This document shows, piece after piece, positions 37,150 through 51,300 of a stretch of 64,000 bases of DNA. The first letter of the stretch is position 1; the number at the start of each line of letters is the position of its first letter. Source of the DNA: Puffinus mauretanicus. Its lineage: Eukaryota > Chordata > Aves > Procellariiformes > Procellariidae. A program made the translations under genes and the position numbers. The notes below the pieces were generated by a model. The model searched no databases, was not told the DNA's origin, and worked only from the letters and a program-made list of their open reading frames with translations. The stretch spans positions 1,984,001-2,048,000 of the forward strand of contig JAJKFH010000102.1 in assembly GCA_023333565.1 (NCBI GenBank), given 5' to 3'.

Positions 37150-40100
37150 TTTTTCTCCTAAGAATAAATTGCCCTTAAATTTCAGGAGACCCTTTTGGTA
37201 CAGGATACAATTTTGGTTTTTTGTTGCAAGGGAAGTTATGAATCTGGTTTTCTGACAATGCACGCAAAAGACTTGCAGTGTACTGAGCTGAGATACTTTC
37301 AAAAGTCTCACCAGACTTTGTCTGTTTTATGCTGGGCTTAATTTCAAATCTCAGCACAACCATTCAAGCTGAGCTGTTGGGTGTTACCATTGAGACCGTA
37401 AGTTTGACCTGTCATAATTTTGTCAAAGTCCAACAGGAAATGTCCGATGAACTTGGATATCATGACTCAGGCAAACAGCAATAGAGATATACCTGAAGGA
37501 TTTAGGCTGCAAGCACATCTAAATTTGGCAAGCTGCATGTGTGTGCGCGTGCACGTGTTACCCATGTGGATTTTGCATATGTTTTTATATTACTCTGGAG
37601 GTGTTTGGATGAGTGAAAAAGATTTACCAAGAAGCCTGAGAGGATGAGCTTACAGGGATATCATAAGATTATAGTTTGCATGAGTGGCAAGTGAAAGGGC
37701 TCATCCAGGTGTCAGGGAGGATTTAAAGAGCATTAATGGGAATGAAGAAATTGGGTCAGACAATCTGCAGCTGAGGCAACAAGGACAAGACATTTTACTG
37801 CCTTCTAGCTTCAGGAACTATTCTGAAAGTAGTGCTTGTAGAACCAGGGATTTAATCCAGGCAATAGAGTTATTTGTTTTCATCAGGAGTCCCATCAACA
37901 TGCATGTACAAACATGTTTCCCTGGCAGAAATTGCACTGATGGCATGCAAGAAAATACTTAACAAAGGGTGACAATGGAAGCTTCACAGGAGCCTGCTTA
38001 CAAGACTACTTAAGGGACAATTTGGGTCAAGTCCAAAGTTACATTTAAAAAAAGTACAAAAAAGAAATACTAGTGTAAGTTAGTGTAAACCAAAATATTT
38101 ACATTTTTCTTTTTTAGTTTTAAGCTATTTCTAGCCATGTACAGTAAAGCAGTGCTAATTCCTGTTCTTTTATGCTCTCTGTTTAGAGGAATTCCCCATT
38201 ACATAGCTATGGCTGAACAGAATAAATTGTCCAAGTTCACATCCTTAGTGGACTAAAATAATTGCTTTTTGTAAATATTTTAAATACAAGCAGAAAGTGC
38301 CCTTTGGTTTACAAATTTTCCTCAGATTAACATCAGGACATGTCAAATATATGTTCAAAATGTTCAGAAATTGTCATGAATAGTTAAGGTACATCATGAA
38401 GGTAGGCAAAGCAGAGCCATGTTGGCCTGTGTATTGCAGGGAATACAATCAGTCCTCTTGAGCAGAATAAGAAACTATATAAGAACTTCATTTCCAAATT
38501 TTTCCCTAGGGATAACAAAAGAAAATATTACACTGTTCACCTCTCGGTGTATTGACTACAGCTGTGTCAGTGACAGCTTTCTTGTTAGCTTTAAGTTAAT
38601 ACTAAATTAGCGTGTCTCTTCCACTTGGACATCCTGAGTTGCTGGAGACTAACAGTATGTAGAGATGCATTTCTGGCCATCGGTGATACCTCAGAACTGT
38701 TCACAAGGATAGGAGCTTTGTACATATATATACACAAATCACATTCTAATTGATTGATTTTTTTGTGAAGTTACAGCTGCATACTGTATTCACTTCTAGT
38801 CCTAAAATGCTATGCAGCATTCGTTCCTGGTGGTGGTTTTGTGGGTCAGGACCTCTCTTCTGAGAGCATTCCCTTCCTGGGAAAGTCCCCATGCCTGGAA
38901 CTCTTTTAGCAGAGAACCTTGCAGTTCCCCGCTGCCCAAACTCAGCACAATACAGCTTTTGTTGCTCCATTTCCCAAGTTTACCACCCTTCTATTCTCAC
39001 TGTTCATAATATGTTTCTAAAATGAAGACTTTTATGAAGAAAAATGAAGTATAATGTGAGAGGAAGATATTTTTAATAAATTAAGGTATTCCTACACATT
39101 GAACTTTCCTAAGCTTCTTAAAGCCTCTTTACCCGTAGGAAGAGCATGTTTTTTGAGAATCCTTGTGAAATGTCTGGGGACACCAGCCTGTTCCCTGTGA
39201 CGGTTCCCTGGAAATTGCTCTCTGCCAAGATCAAGTGCTTTGCATTAGAACCTCAATGCAGCCTTTGTTGCCTCTTCCCATGTCTTTTGATAGCTGAGTA
39301 GTATATGGGTTAGCTCCATACAGGGTTATACCATGACTACGGCCTTTGTATTACTTCAGGTATTTTTGGAGATAATGTTAATGAGGTTGTTGACCTCCTT
39401 CCTGCCAATGTGCAGCTCAGTCTGTCTTGAACCAACTCCTCGTGTACGTACAGTTAATCCCTTTTACTATAGTCACTTTGCACCCCAGAGGTGATATATT
39501 TCAAGGAAGAAGGCAATGATTTCTGGAAGTATGTTTTGTAAGGTAATTTAAAATCTTTTGAAGTAAAAGCTGCTGTTTGCTCTGCAGCAAGTGCTACTAC
39601 TAACACTAACACAAGGTATTAGAAAATATTCTTTCTTCTCTTTCAAAAACCACTGGTAACTCTTCTGTCTAGGCATTACATCACACCAATTTTTATCCAA
39701 TGCAATTACTGTTTTCTAGGGCGAACATGAATCCCTTGTATTATGGTTTTTTCACTTTTGGGTATGCTGCAAATCAATTCTGTATGAACAGTACTTATCT
39801 GAAAGTATGCAAGATCTTTTGAGAATATCTATAAATCCTCCTCTTCCCAGCATTGCTAGTGGGGCTAGAAATAGAAACTGAGAAGACAAGGAGTGTGGTC
39901 TGCTAATGTCTTTGTCACTTTGAGAGTAGTCTGCTTTGATGAACTCTGGGTGAGGCTACATCTTAAAGCTGTTTGGGGATTGCAGTGATTTGAAGGCAGG
40001 AAAGGCTTTTGCTATTTCTTTAATGAACATATTAGCCCTGTCCTCTTCTGTCCAAACTCTCTTGTTGATTTTCAGATATATTTGTATATGTTTTTTGTGA

Positions 40101-43100
40101 AACTTTCTCTAGTTTGGGTTTACTGCCTAAGAAACTTAACCTCTTAACGTAATGTTTTGTTATTATAGGTAGCAATGGTATAAAGGGGGAGTGAGCAAGT
40201 AGGTAAAGGAGCTTGGCTGGCCAGACTTTCTTAGGTTTCTTATTCTTCTGTGTGTGGAGTAAAACCCCCTTTTTTCCCCTCACTGGTGAGGTAATACATG
40301 CAGGTTTATCACAGATGTTCAGAACTCTAGGAGTTCTATGAGGGGATGTTAGTCCATTATATTTATATTTACAAATGAAAGATTAAGATCCATTGAGAGT
40401 ATTTACTCTGACCTCTGGAATTACATAGGCTGCAGAATTTCGCTAAATGGTTTCTTCTATCAAGTCAGGCTTAAACTAGAACATACCTTCTAGGAAAGGA
40501 GCCCATGCTTGGTATATGACATCAAGGCACAGAGAATCCATTGTGCCCCGGTAGTTTGCTTCACTATTTTACTTCGCCCCTCCCCGTCCCCTGCTTTTCC
40601 TTGGTTATTTGAGTTGTGGCACAGGGATTTGTGAAAAGACCAAAAAGGGTGTCCAGGACAGTGATTGAATCCTCTACTGAAAATTGTCCCAATGTAAAGC
40701 AATAATTATTTCTCCCAGTTTCTGGTCACTGTTCAGATTTTCATCTAAATACGATGCATTCATGCCTGTAAGAATATTTGTAATACGATTCCTTTTCTTG
40801 ACTAATAACAACAACGTAACCAGAAACAATGGCTCCAAACTACACCCAAAATTTTACATTAAGTTCTGTGTGTTATTTGTCTGGATTTTGACAGCTTTTT
40901 TTACTTCTGATCTTGCTTCTCTTTTGAGTTTTGATATGGTGACACCTGTTTCCTTGGGCAAGAAACATCATTTTATGTCCAATGGTATGCTCTTAATCTA
41001 GCTTGCTGCATCTGTATAGCCCATTAATTTGCTCAAGCAATACATTCATGAGAGAATAAGTAGAAGATCATGTATGCCTTTTCTTCCTCCAAGTGCAAAA
41101 TGCCTCTTTAGGCGACTTATTTAACTTTTGTGGTATGTTTTTCATTTGTTTGTGGTTTTTTTTTTTTAAGTAAATGGAAGTAATCCCGTATTTACCTATG
41201 AGGCACTGAGGTGTAGATCTCTACCTAGGATCCTGCTTAAATCCTTAGAAATATCGGTGTTTTCCAGACTGTTAAAAGGAGGCAAATAAAAGCTGCAGGA
41301 AGTAGGCAAAACATATAAAGTCTTTAGTGGGTTAAAGAATAAAACTCCAAAGAAATATTGTGAATTTGCTCACCAAAGTTTTTCAGACCTATTTTTAGTT
41401 GTTTGAACATGTTGACTCTTACATAAGATTCATTCGGAATATATAAACTATTCGGTAAATATTCCCAAATGTGAAAGAATCATATTTTCACCCATTTTGT
41501 TTCTGTCTTTCACATTCTAAAACAGGCCTCGAGAGCATTTCAGATATATTTCTGTAATCGTTGCATGAAGTTCTAGCACTGATTCATAAGCATACATCAT
41601 ATATTAATAACATTGCAGGGAAGTCAGGACTTGGGCAAAGAGAGAGATATATTATTTGGTACGTGTGTGTATATATTTAAATAAGTTCTGTATCTTGATA
41701 AATGAGTGTGTTGCTCTCTTTTTGTCGTGTCTGCTACACTGCAAAGCTATGACTGTGCTGCTGAACTTTGCTATACCGCTACTTGATCACTGAGTTACTC
41801 CATGATGTATTTAGCCACGGATATATCTATATTGGTTTTGGTAGCTGTGCTGGAGTTCAGGCTTGGCTACACAGAGCAAAATTGATTTTTATCCAACCGT
41901 CCAGGGAGGCAGAGGTTGTGCTTGAACCCAACCTTGTGTTCCTGAGTTTCTCTGCCAGTAGAGGAAAAACCAGAATCTGATTAAAACCTGTTGAGGGACT
42001 CTGGTTTCAAGTGCAAGACTGAGCTTTCTGGTAACATAAGACAAACATCTCTCTGTTGTTACAAGATGTTGAGGATGCAGGAATGGTACTTGACTTTGCA
42101 CAAGTGTAGCTCAGTCTCCTTATGTGGGCAATGTTACAGCTTCCAAAAAATGATTTTTTTTTTCCCTGACCACTGAAAACTACTGAACATTTTAAAGGAT
42201 ATATTATGTTTTATTCAGTTTTCTACTTCTTAACTCCTACTAATTTTAGGTATAACTGCAGTATGATTATGCATACTGTTGAAGACCAAGACTCCAAGAG
42301 AACCAGGGGGTTTGATCTGAGGAGGTATGATGCTGGGGCAACAGATTTCACTCTATAGTTTAATGGCATTTTATGTCTGAAACACTGCAGTGTAATTAGG
42401 ATTAGCCTATCTTTTGCTATACTTTATTATTCCTATGTAGCAGTTTAAAGTGAATAGAAAAATATACTGACATATCTCCCTCTTGTTTACAAAAAAAATC
42501 CTCAGCAATTATTTGGTGACAACCCTGAAGAAGGGTAAAATAAATGCTCTGACACCCATACCTTCAATTTGACCACTACCTTCCCTAAATTCCACTGATC
42601 TGGAGCACTGTGTGAGAGTTGCTGCTGCCTTCAGTAGGAGAAAAGAGAGATCTCAGATCCTGTACTACTTGTCGCATGTGCTGCTTCCTCCAGGCAGAAT
42701 TAAGAGCCAGTCTGACATAAGTGATTCCCAAGCATACACAGAATAAATAATAGGGAAGGGGAAGTGTTGGAGAGATTTAAAAGAAAACAAAAAAAGCTTT
42801 CCAGCTTTGCCAAGCTAAATAATTTTAAATAGTTTTCCTTTCAAGAAACAGAGTTAAAGACCGGCTTTGCAAATGAGAAAATGTCTCCTGAATATTAATC
42901 CCTGTTTCTATTCCTCCCTACCTAGGAGAGGAAGGGGAGAATTACTTCTGCTACTGCTCCCCCCGCCCACCCACTTTGGAAGTGGTTGCAACTCAATGCA
43001 TAAATCCTGTTCTTTGACATCTGCATACTTCCTGATCTGGTTCTGCAGGGTACTGCAGAGTATGGAAGAAACCAAAACTTAATTCCTCTTTCCTAAAGGA

Positions 43101-45337
43101 AATTGCTTTACCTAACAGCAAATGTCCTTGGCTAGGTTCACAATGTCTCCCAGCTGTTGCCAGTGGTGGTCAGTGGGCCTGTGCTGTTCCCAAACATTCC
43201 CATACCATAACTATACTTGGGGCTACATGTGCCCAACTTGAAGGTGATTTGCAATGTGGTCGCTACAGGGCACGTACAGGATTTAATTAGTGCCACCACC
43301 ATCAGGCTTGTAAACTTGCAATTAATTGTTGATATTAATACCAAGCAAGGTAATTCAACTGTTATAAGAACAAACACAATTGAGTGACTTTGTTCCTTTA
43401 CCTGCAAGGGGGAGGGAAATCACTGATGATCTGCTATCATGGGTCACAACAAAAATCATCTTATTCTTTCCTTGTTACCACAATAATTTTGACTGTTGCA
43501 CACTGGGGATCGAGTGCTGCATGAGGAAAGCTGAAGTGCCAAGATGTTTTATTTCTATTATGAAATCAAGACATGTTCAGTCTGTGGGCTGATATGATCT
43601 GAGATTGCTTAAGGGGGTTACAACTGGGCAAAACCCACTAAAGCTAATTCTACTTTAACATCAGAGAGAAGGGGTTCACAGCCTCCTGTTAGGTACCCTA
43701 GAGATGAAAGAACCTAGCTAGGGGACCACACAACCCCCAACGAATAGTGTGTTGCACAGAGGAAGCAAAATACAGGGTTTCCACAGAAAAGAAACACAGT
43801 AAATCTTCCGGGGAAAAAAAGGTTAAAAATCTTAAGATGCAGGATAAAATAGCGTTTAGTGAAAAAAACGGAAAACAAATGTTGACAAAAAACAGGGCTT
43901 AGCGCTAATTAACAAACATCAGCCTGCTTCTGAAAGTCTACATGAGGAAACATAAGCTGCTGTGTGACTCACAACATGCATCAGATGAAGCAAATTCCAA
44001 ATCCATTTTGCTGGTGCCTGGAGAGAAATTATTTCAAAGATGACAATTTTGGCAACAGCAATTTGAGAGTCACACCCTGCGTAAAGGAGGTGCTCCAAAC
44101 AGCAGCCACCTTTTGGGGAAGATGCTGTGCCTGGAGCTGTGGTTTGGGCTGCGCAGTGGTGGTGCCTCTCCGCTGTACGGTGAGCTGTTGGGCACCTCCA
44201 CAGGCGGTGCGGTAGGGAAGGAGGAAGCAACAGCCCCCTTAATGTCACTGCCGGCCCTGCTTGACCCTTCTCTGCCACCTACTTCCATTGCAATCAGGGA
44301 ACTATTCTGCTCTGTGGATTTTGGGGGAAAATTATAGATGACAGATTATATAGGGAGATTATATTATAAAATGGATATTATATATGTAAATATAATTTCC
44401 TGAGGCTTTAGCAATTTTCTACTAACATGTTTTCTCATGGGGAAATCTACAGTTTTGCCCATACTCCTTGATTTTTTTCTTTTTGGAATTCAAAATGACA
44501 TTTCACTTCATAGATTCAAGCTATTGAACCAACGTGTTTCAGGTCAATTTGATGTTAATCTTTGTTTACCTGAATTGCTGTGATTCCTTGTGAGCGTTCC
44601 AATTCAGGTGGTCCATGTCCCTGTTTTCTTCCTGGGCTAGGTCTTTCCTTGGGGCGCTCTGTGTTGTGATACCCTTTGTTTGACCATTGCAGTATTTTAT
44701 GAGACTCATATATTCCATGCAAAACAAAATGCTTTTATTCAAGTATAGCTTTGAGTTTCAATTTGACATTAATGTCTAAATTAAAAATATTGGCATTTCT
44801 AGTTGAAATTTTCTGGTACTTCATGTTCTACAAAATATGCATGATGTTTTGGCTTTTTGACTGAGTTTTGGCACATTTCTTCGATAAAAAACAGTGCTGA
44901 AATATCAGATGACAGTACTGAACTTCCCATTTTTGACTAGTTCTAGCCTTTGTTTACACTATTCCAGCCTTAGTGTACTCAGTCTGCTCTGCGTCATTAC
45001 AGAAACCCGTGTTTCATACCAATCAACTCCATCAGACTTTGATATGTCAATAATAATTTATATATACTCCTACCAATCCTACTGAAACAGAAGGAAACGT
45101 ACATTGCCCAACTAGTAGTAAGCAGGTAGTAGCAGATAGCAAGTGCTGAGAGTAATGGCATGACAGCATCCTCAGTGCAATGTTGTATCAGTAACGTGCC
45201 CATGTGAGTGACTTATACCACGTGATCTCTTTAATCAGAAAAGAACATTTCATAAATGTATCTGTTCAAATAGCTCTATCTACATCATCTCTCATAACTC
45301 TTAAACCAAGCTGCTGTTGCTTTACCTTTTTTCCTCT
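37150..45337. other. Unique non-coding stretch
   Basis: No gene recognised. A composite STAT/NF-kB-like motif sits at 38874-38890. A CpG-containing, GC-richer patch lies at about 44080-44280. The 119-codon open frame across that patch (minus, 43919-44278) overlaps open frames in three other phases, a sign of GC composition and not of coding. Confidence 0.55.
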
Positions 45338-45352
45338 CCCCCCCCCCCCCCC
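45338..45352. repeat. Poly-C run (15 nt)
   Basis: Fifteen consecutive C after TTCCTCT. Such runs are error-prone in sequencing and variable in length, so the exact count is uncertain. Confidence 0.8.
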
Positions 45353-48300
45353 TTGGTAGGAATTCCATCATATTTTCTCTTAACCTCTCTGTCTGTCACT
45401 GTATGTGTATTTATGAACCAAAGGCCCAAAGATAAGCCTTCCATGCTGGAGTCACAGATTCTCCTGAATATTTGCATGTTGTCAAATATTTCAACCAAGG
45501 TCACCAATTTCTGCTTTAATTGCCACCACTTTTTTTGAGAAATAAGAGTTCTGCTCAGATGGTGCTATTTTTTGTGACTAGTACATTTTCTACCTTCCTA
45601 ATTAGACTTGTAGTAGCAAAATAACGTTCAGCTTCTAGGTACCATGCAAAATACTCACAAGATACAGTTGTACATGCAGTAAAATATGAGAAACACATTT
45701 CTATTGCATCTCTTCATATACTGTCAGTTTGACTGCAGCACGGTTGTAAAATTGAGATCTGCTCCTGTAGTCTTCATGCCATTTTATGAGTTTTAATTAA
45801 AATGTGACTTTTCCTGAAAATCCAAACTGTCTTTTGATGTAGTTCTCAGTTCAGTTGACCTAGCTGTCATATAATAAGAGACCAGTTTAAAATAAACAAA
45901 AACCCCCACCAAAACGCAAAGTAGTATCTTTAAAAGGTTTTATTCTTGATTTTCTAGAAAATTAGCCTTACACAGAACAGTTGTCCAATAAGCTAAGACA
46001 CAAAAATTCAACTGTTCCACTGATCCGCTTAGGGTTTTTTCTGAATGATTACTGAAATCCCAATCTTTTAGCAGCCTCATCCAAACAAACAGCAGAGCTA
46101 AGCACGGTTGCCTCTGTAACCCATTTGTACTTCCTTGGTCAACTCGTGTAGGGTAGGATTCAGCAGTCCATGTCTGAAATGAGATTCATCTACTTGAAGG
46201 TAGATGTCTCAAGTAGTTGGCTCAATCTTAGCCTAGAAGTGTTTCTTACTTGCCACCAACTTAAAAAAAAAGAAAGAAAGAAAGACTATCTCAGTTACAG
46301 ACCTGTAATAAAAATGAATCCTTTCTCTTCTCTACCTTTCTCTTGTCTTCTAAAAAGCTGGTAATCTCATGATGCATTTCATATAATCCCTTATGAGAAA
46401 ATGGAAGAATACTTTCTCCTGGAATAAAATAGCTATGATCACATATGCCAGCGGGCCTGATTGCTGGTTGAAAACACTTCTATTCAACTTATTAAATTTT
46501 ACTCAAAGGAGACAAGGAATAGCCATTTGAGCAGAATATGTTATCTGAGCACTTCAACACCTCTTTGCCTGCCTGAGCGTGCTGTCTGCTACTGCTGTTG
46601 TCACTTCTGCTGCAGCTCGGGAGAGACTAAAAAAGAGAGGGCAGATGCCACTGGGGGAAATGGCACCTCATAGCATCAGCAAGCATTCCCGATGTCCCCA
46701 GCAGTGGCAGAAGTGGCAGAGCTCTGCAATGTTGTGGGAAGGAATATGTTTGGCATATGTTTGGCAGCTGATTGTGCTTGACACAGATGGGAATAGGCTT
46801 GGGAAAGATGGATTAGATGCCATGGGGAGGGATTGTGGATGGAGCAGGGGTGAGTAGGGAGAAAGGAAGGGTCCTTAGATCTGCCTTCATGTGGCTGGAG
46901 GACCCTGCTGTACACTGCAAATGACAGTCACGTGGTGGTCATTGCCTGGCCTTCTTTTCCACGTAAAAGAAACACAGTACTTTTGGGGAAAAGAGGTGGC
47001 TAGATGATTGTGAATAAGTCAAATATAAGCTTATCTCTCTGTTAAGTGACATACAAAAAATATTGTCAGCTTCCTACCGATTGCTTCTCCTCATTTCTGT
47101 GCTGTGGCCGGCTTGTGTTTGGAGGAGCAGGGCTGCTTCCATTCAAATGACCTTTGACTAGTGACTCAGTTTGCAGCCGTATGGATTGCTACAACAATCA
47201 GACCACTTGATGAAATTATCCTCTTCAGCTGTTGTTAAAACAAAACAAAAGCTTTCTTCCCCATTTAAGCATTGTTTCCCTTAAGCTGGTCATGGATTTC
47301 TGACTTGTTTCGCAGTTTGTACCATAATTTCTTAAAACACACTGGTCCTTTTTTCAGTTCTAAGGGGTTTTTAGAAATAGTTAGGGGGTATTGTTCAGCT
47401 ACAGGAGAATATGAAGCCATAAAAGGTTTTTGTGGGTGATGAAACAACAAAAAAGAAATTGAGAGTATGTAGCCATGAACAGTGTTTCGACTATGTGCCA
47501 AGACTAAAAAACAGCCAACCAGCAAAGAATAAGAGAAGAATTCTTGAGAAAATAAAATCTTTTTCTTACACTGTGTATTTTGTGCAGCTAGTTTTATAGA
47601 TTTTTCTCATTTCAGGATTGAGATTATAGTTCTGACTTAAACATTATTTTCCCTGCAACACCATTTTTTATCTCTTTATAAGAACTTTATAACAGAACAG
47701 AGAACTTCCTTAAGTACAGGCAGAATCATAACAAAACAAGACCATATAGACCCAGTCTTGAATGATAATTGTCTCTTGCAAGAAGATGATGACTCTGAGG
47801 TCTTGGATGTTAGCAACCTAATTCCACTTTGACTGAAGTCAGTTGGGATTTTTTTCCACTGAATTCTGTGCAAGAGGAACTAGGCTCCAGGTGAATGACA
47901 GTCTGAGGATGGAGAAAAAAGAGGGAGTGATTTTCTTTGGTGTGTCTTCCTGAGGGTTTTCTTTGCTCATCTTACAGCGTTGTGGGGGGTTTTGGCAAAA
48001 CTAAACTCTGTCTCCTGCGTAACATAGTGTCACACATCTTTTTAAAAAGTGCATCATAGAAATAAATTGTCTTATGTCATTTAACGTCAATGTGACAGCA
48101 TAAGCCTTTAATATGTGTTGGTTTTGGTGTTTTTTTCCAAATCTAGGTTAGTTTTTTCTAAAGGGCTTAAATAGTAGACAAGATAATAGACATTCTAACA
48201 GCATAGCTTTGAAATTAATTTTTTGACTAAAAGCGATGGTTATTTCTGGAGATTGGGTAAAACTTAAGGATTTTTTTTTTTTAAAGTGGTTAGATTAAGT

Positions 48301-51300
48301 ATTTAAAGTTGAATTAGTGTTTAGTTTTAGAGTAGCTTTGTAATCCATATAATTATCACATACTGTGCCATTTATAGGTAATATCTATGTCACTGTCATG
48401 CTAATTACAAGCAGTAAAACTAGTAATTCTTTCAGTACCTTCTCTTTGCCTTCTGCAAGTGAGAGAAATGCAGGTTCTGTATAGGTATAATCAAAAAGTT
48501 TGGGAATCGGAAGGCGTCTTGGATTAGCAAGCTGGAAATGCATTCTTTCAGTTTAAAAACAACATTGTTGAAAGGTATATTTTCCCTTGTTTTGAAGTCA
48601 GTAAATACTGAAACTTGTAACCCTACCTTCTTATGTTAGTAATAGGATATAAGGAAGCTGCTTGGATACTATTTAAATGTAGTCAGCTGTCTGGGGTGCA
48701 AAGGAAGATGAATATGAAAGCTCCACAACAGCACAAAGCAATGTTACCAAAGAGGTTGGGATACGAGATAAGGCTGAATAGCATTTACAGCTGAAACTGC
48801 AGTGAGAATTTCAAAAAGCACCCTCTAATCAACTGAGTGGGAACGGTGACCATGCTGCCGTATACAGAAAATATTGTCACCTCCTAAATCACCAAGGCTA
48901 AATATGTTCTTTGGGGGACTCCATTAAGCAGCTGGCCTAATACGACTTTCTTCAGCTCCTAAGACCTTGTGATATAGCAGTGTCAGGTGGGATGGCTGTA
49001 GGCTGTCAGTGGTATGCTGAGATACTGGAGTCCCTGTAGCAGGGGAGGTGCATACCAGCTTTGCAATAAAAATCCTTGGCAGTAGGATGATGTAGGAGAG
49101 GTAACCGTTGCCAGGGCCCATGCACACATCAGAGGGGGGCAACTGATAAGGAGCCCTTGGTCAGTAAACAGTGCGCACATTCCGACTGAGTCTGTTCTGC
49201 TTGAAGCCTGCATAATTTGGTTATATTGTTTTTGCAATTCATACCCACACAATCAAAAGTAGGTTTTTTAATGCTGTAGAACATAATTATAGGCCTGACA
49301 GGCTCTGACAAGTTGGTGGAGACGTTTATTCTTGCAGCCGGCAGATGCTTAAATGATTTTGTATTGGAAAATGCTGCCTGTGAATTCTGTCTTAGTCTGT
49401 TACTAAACCCAGATTCATAATGAAGTCTAGCATCAAATATTTATGTAAAATTACTTTAATCTGTAAATAGTTTTATCTTAAAAGATAAAAACAGCTGAGA
49501 AAATTAGTCAGGGGGGTTTCAGAAGTTTGTGTTACAAAATTGCGATGTGTTTTCTTTTCTGGTCTCTTAAAATTGTTACCCAGCTGGCACTTTACAGAGA
49601 GAGAAGTCCACAATATCCATTGCTACATGAAAGATGTTCATGTTCTGATGTATTAATAGCACTGTAACCTATCCCTCTTGGGGTCACTATGTATTATTAA
49701 AATCCTCTCACAAGACCCATTTGGAAAAGCAGAAGACTTTATATAATAACCATGAATCAGTCATAAATAAAACACTTTCCCACAGAGTTGTCCCAAAACT
49801 AGATTGATTCTCATCAGGAAAAGCCAAAATTGTATAAACTGACTTGTACCTGTGTAGCCCTCTCTACCTCCTAGTTTAAGCTGTGTTATCTCTGAAAACA
49901 AAACGAAGCAAGCAAACCTCATTTGCCATGAACCGACTTCAAGTACTTGGAAAGCCACAAGGAAGAGGGATGTCTTCAGCTATTTGAGCTCTTACTCAGA
50001 GGTTTTGACAGCGATTGAGTTTCTTTTGATGAGTTGAGTCATTATTTGGAAGCTTTGGTAGCTGGCGTTTCATCCGCAGCATGATTGAGTCTGAAAGTGA
50101 CTGCAGCCGGATCCTATGGAATTGCACATTCCCTAAATATTTTAATAACAGCAAATCTTCCTGGGTCCACTTTTTCTAGCTTACACACTCTCTGATGAAG
50201 GGCACTACAGAGGCTCTGCTTATCCCTACCACGAGGGACGCATAAATCTCAACCACTGACTCTGCTTACAACTTTGTTTTTCCTAAGGTTTCTAAAAGTA
50301 ATCCCTTTCTAGCCACTAATCTGACCTAGTTACTATAAACTGATTTCTCTAGGATGAAAGGACCAGTCTTTCCTCTGGGACTACTGCAGTGGGACTCACA
50401 CAGATTACTTCATGGGTTTTATACTCTCATCTATGACTGCATAATTTGGAGACTATCCACTGAAGTGTGTGTATAGCCTATGTGACTGTGATATCTGTAT
50501 ATCTCGAAAATATTTTAAAAATAATGGTCTCACTCAATTCCTTTCCAGTTTGGAGAAATGAACTGCTTGTTTCCGTCACAGGGGTTTGTTGTTATTTGCT
50601 CATTTGTTTGTGCTTGTGGGTGGGTAGAAATTTGTCAAGGGAAAGCTCAATAGAAAAAAATTGAATTTGGTTCTGAAACTAATGAAATTGTGACCAGTTT
50701 TCTCTCTTGTAAGTGTAATCTTACAAGATGAGCTTAGCTGCTCTGAAAGTTGTGACATCGTTAGTTGGTGTATAACTGTGTGAGTGAAAAGCAGGTGTTG
50801 TAGAGAGACTTGGACAAGGGAAAAGGGTAGTTCTACAGTGGCCAAGAATAACCCCAAGAAGATTTGTTTTTCTGAACAGGGACCTTCACCTCTGTATCCA
50901 GCAGACTATTGGAACAGGAAGCAGAGTATTGCAGGGAAGTGCCTCTGTGGTTTGTGCTTCCAACTGCATAAAGCTCCAACATCAGCGTGGCAGTGTCCAC
51001 AGATACTTAGGTGATATTCTCCTCTCTGGTCCTGTTTCTTTCTAGACATGCACATAAGTGGGCTTTCTTGCTACAACGGCTATCTGGGTGATGTCTTAAG
51101 GAATCCAGATGAGACTAAATAAACCGCAGTTAGAAAATCTGAGGACAAATGTCTTTGAGAGGAGAGAAGAAAGCTGCTTCTTACCAATGTTACTCAGTCT
51201 TGTGTAGGTTGTTCAGCTGTAGGTAGATACCATGCCTCCACATGCTGTTTTCATAGAGGCACTGAGAAAGCTGAGGGATGGTGCTGTTTACATGTGATAA

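Noticed and set aside
36922..37311. 129-codon open frame (minus strand) rich in Glu and Lys
   Set aside because: It is the translation of the homopurine minisatellite. Any frame through such an array stays open. The matching plus-strand Phe/Ser/Leu frame is equally artefactual.
40684..41001. 105-codon open frame on the plus strand
   Set aside because: Phe/Ser/Asn-rich composition follows from local T-rich sequence. No family is recognised.
43919..44278. 119-codon open frame on the minus strand
   Set aside because: Three other open frames overlap the same GC-rich patch. No domain is recognised and no splice or promoter structure fits it.
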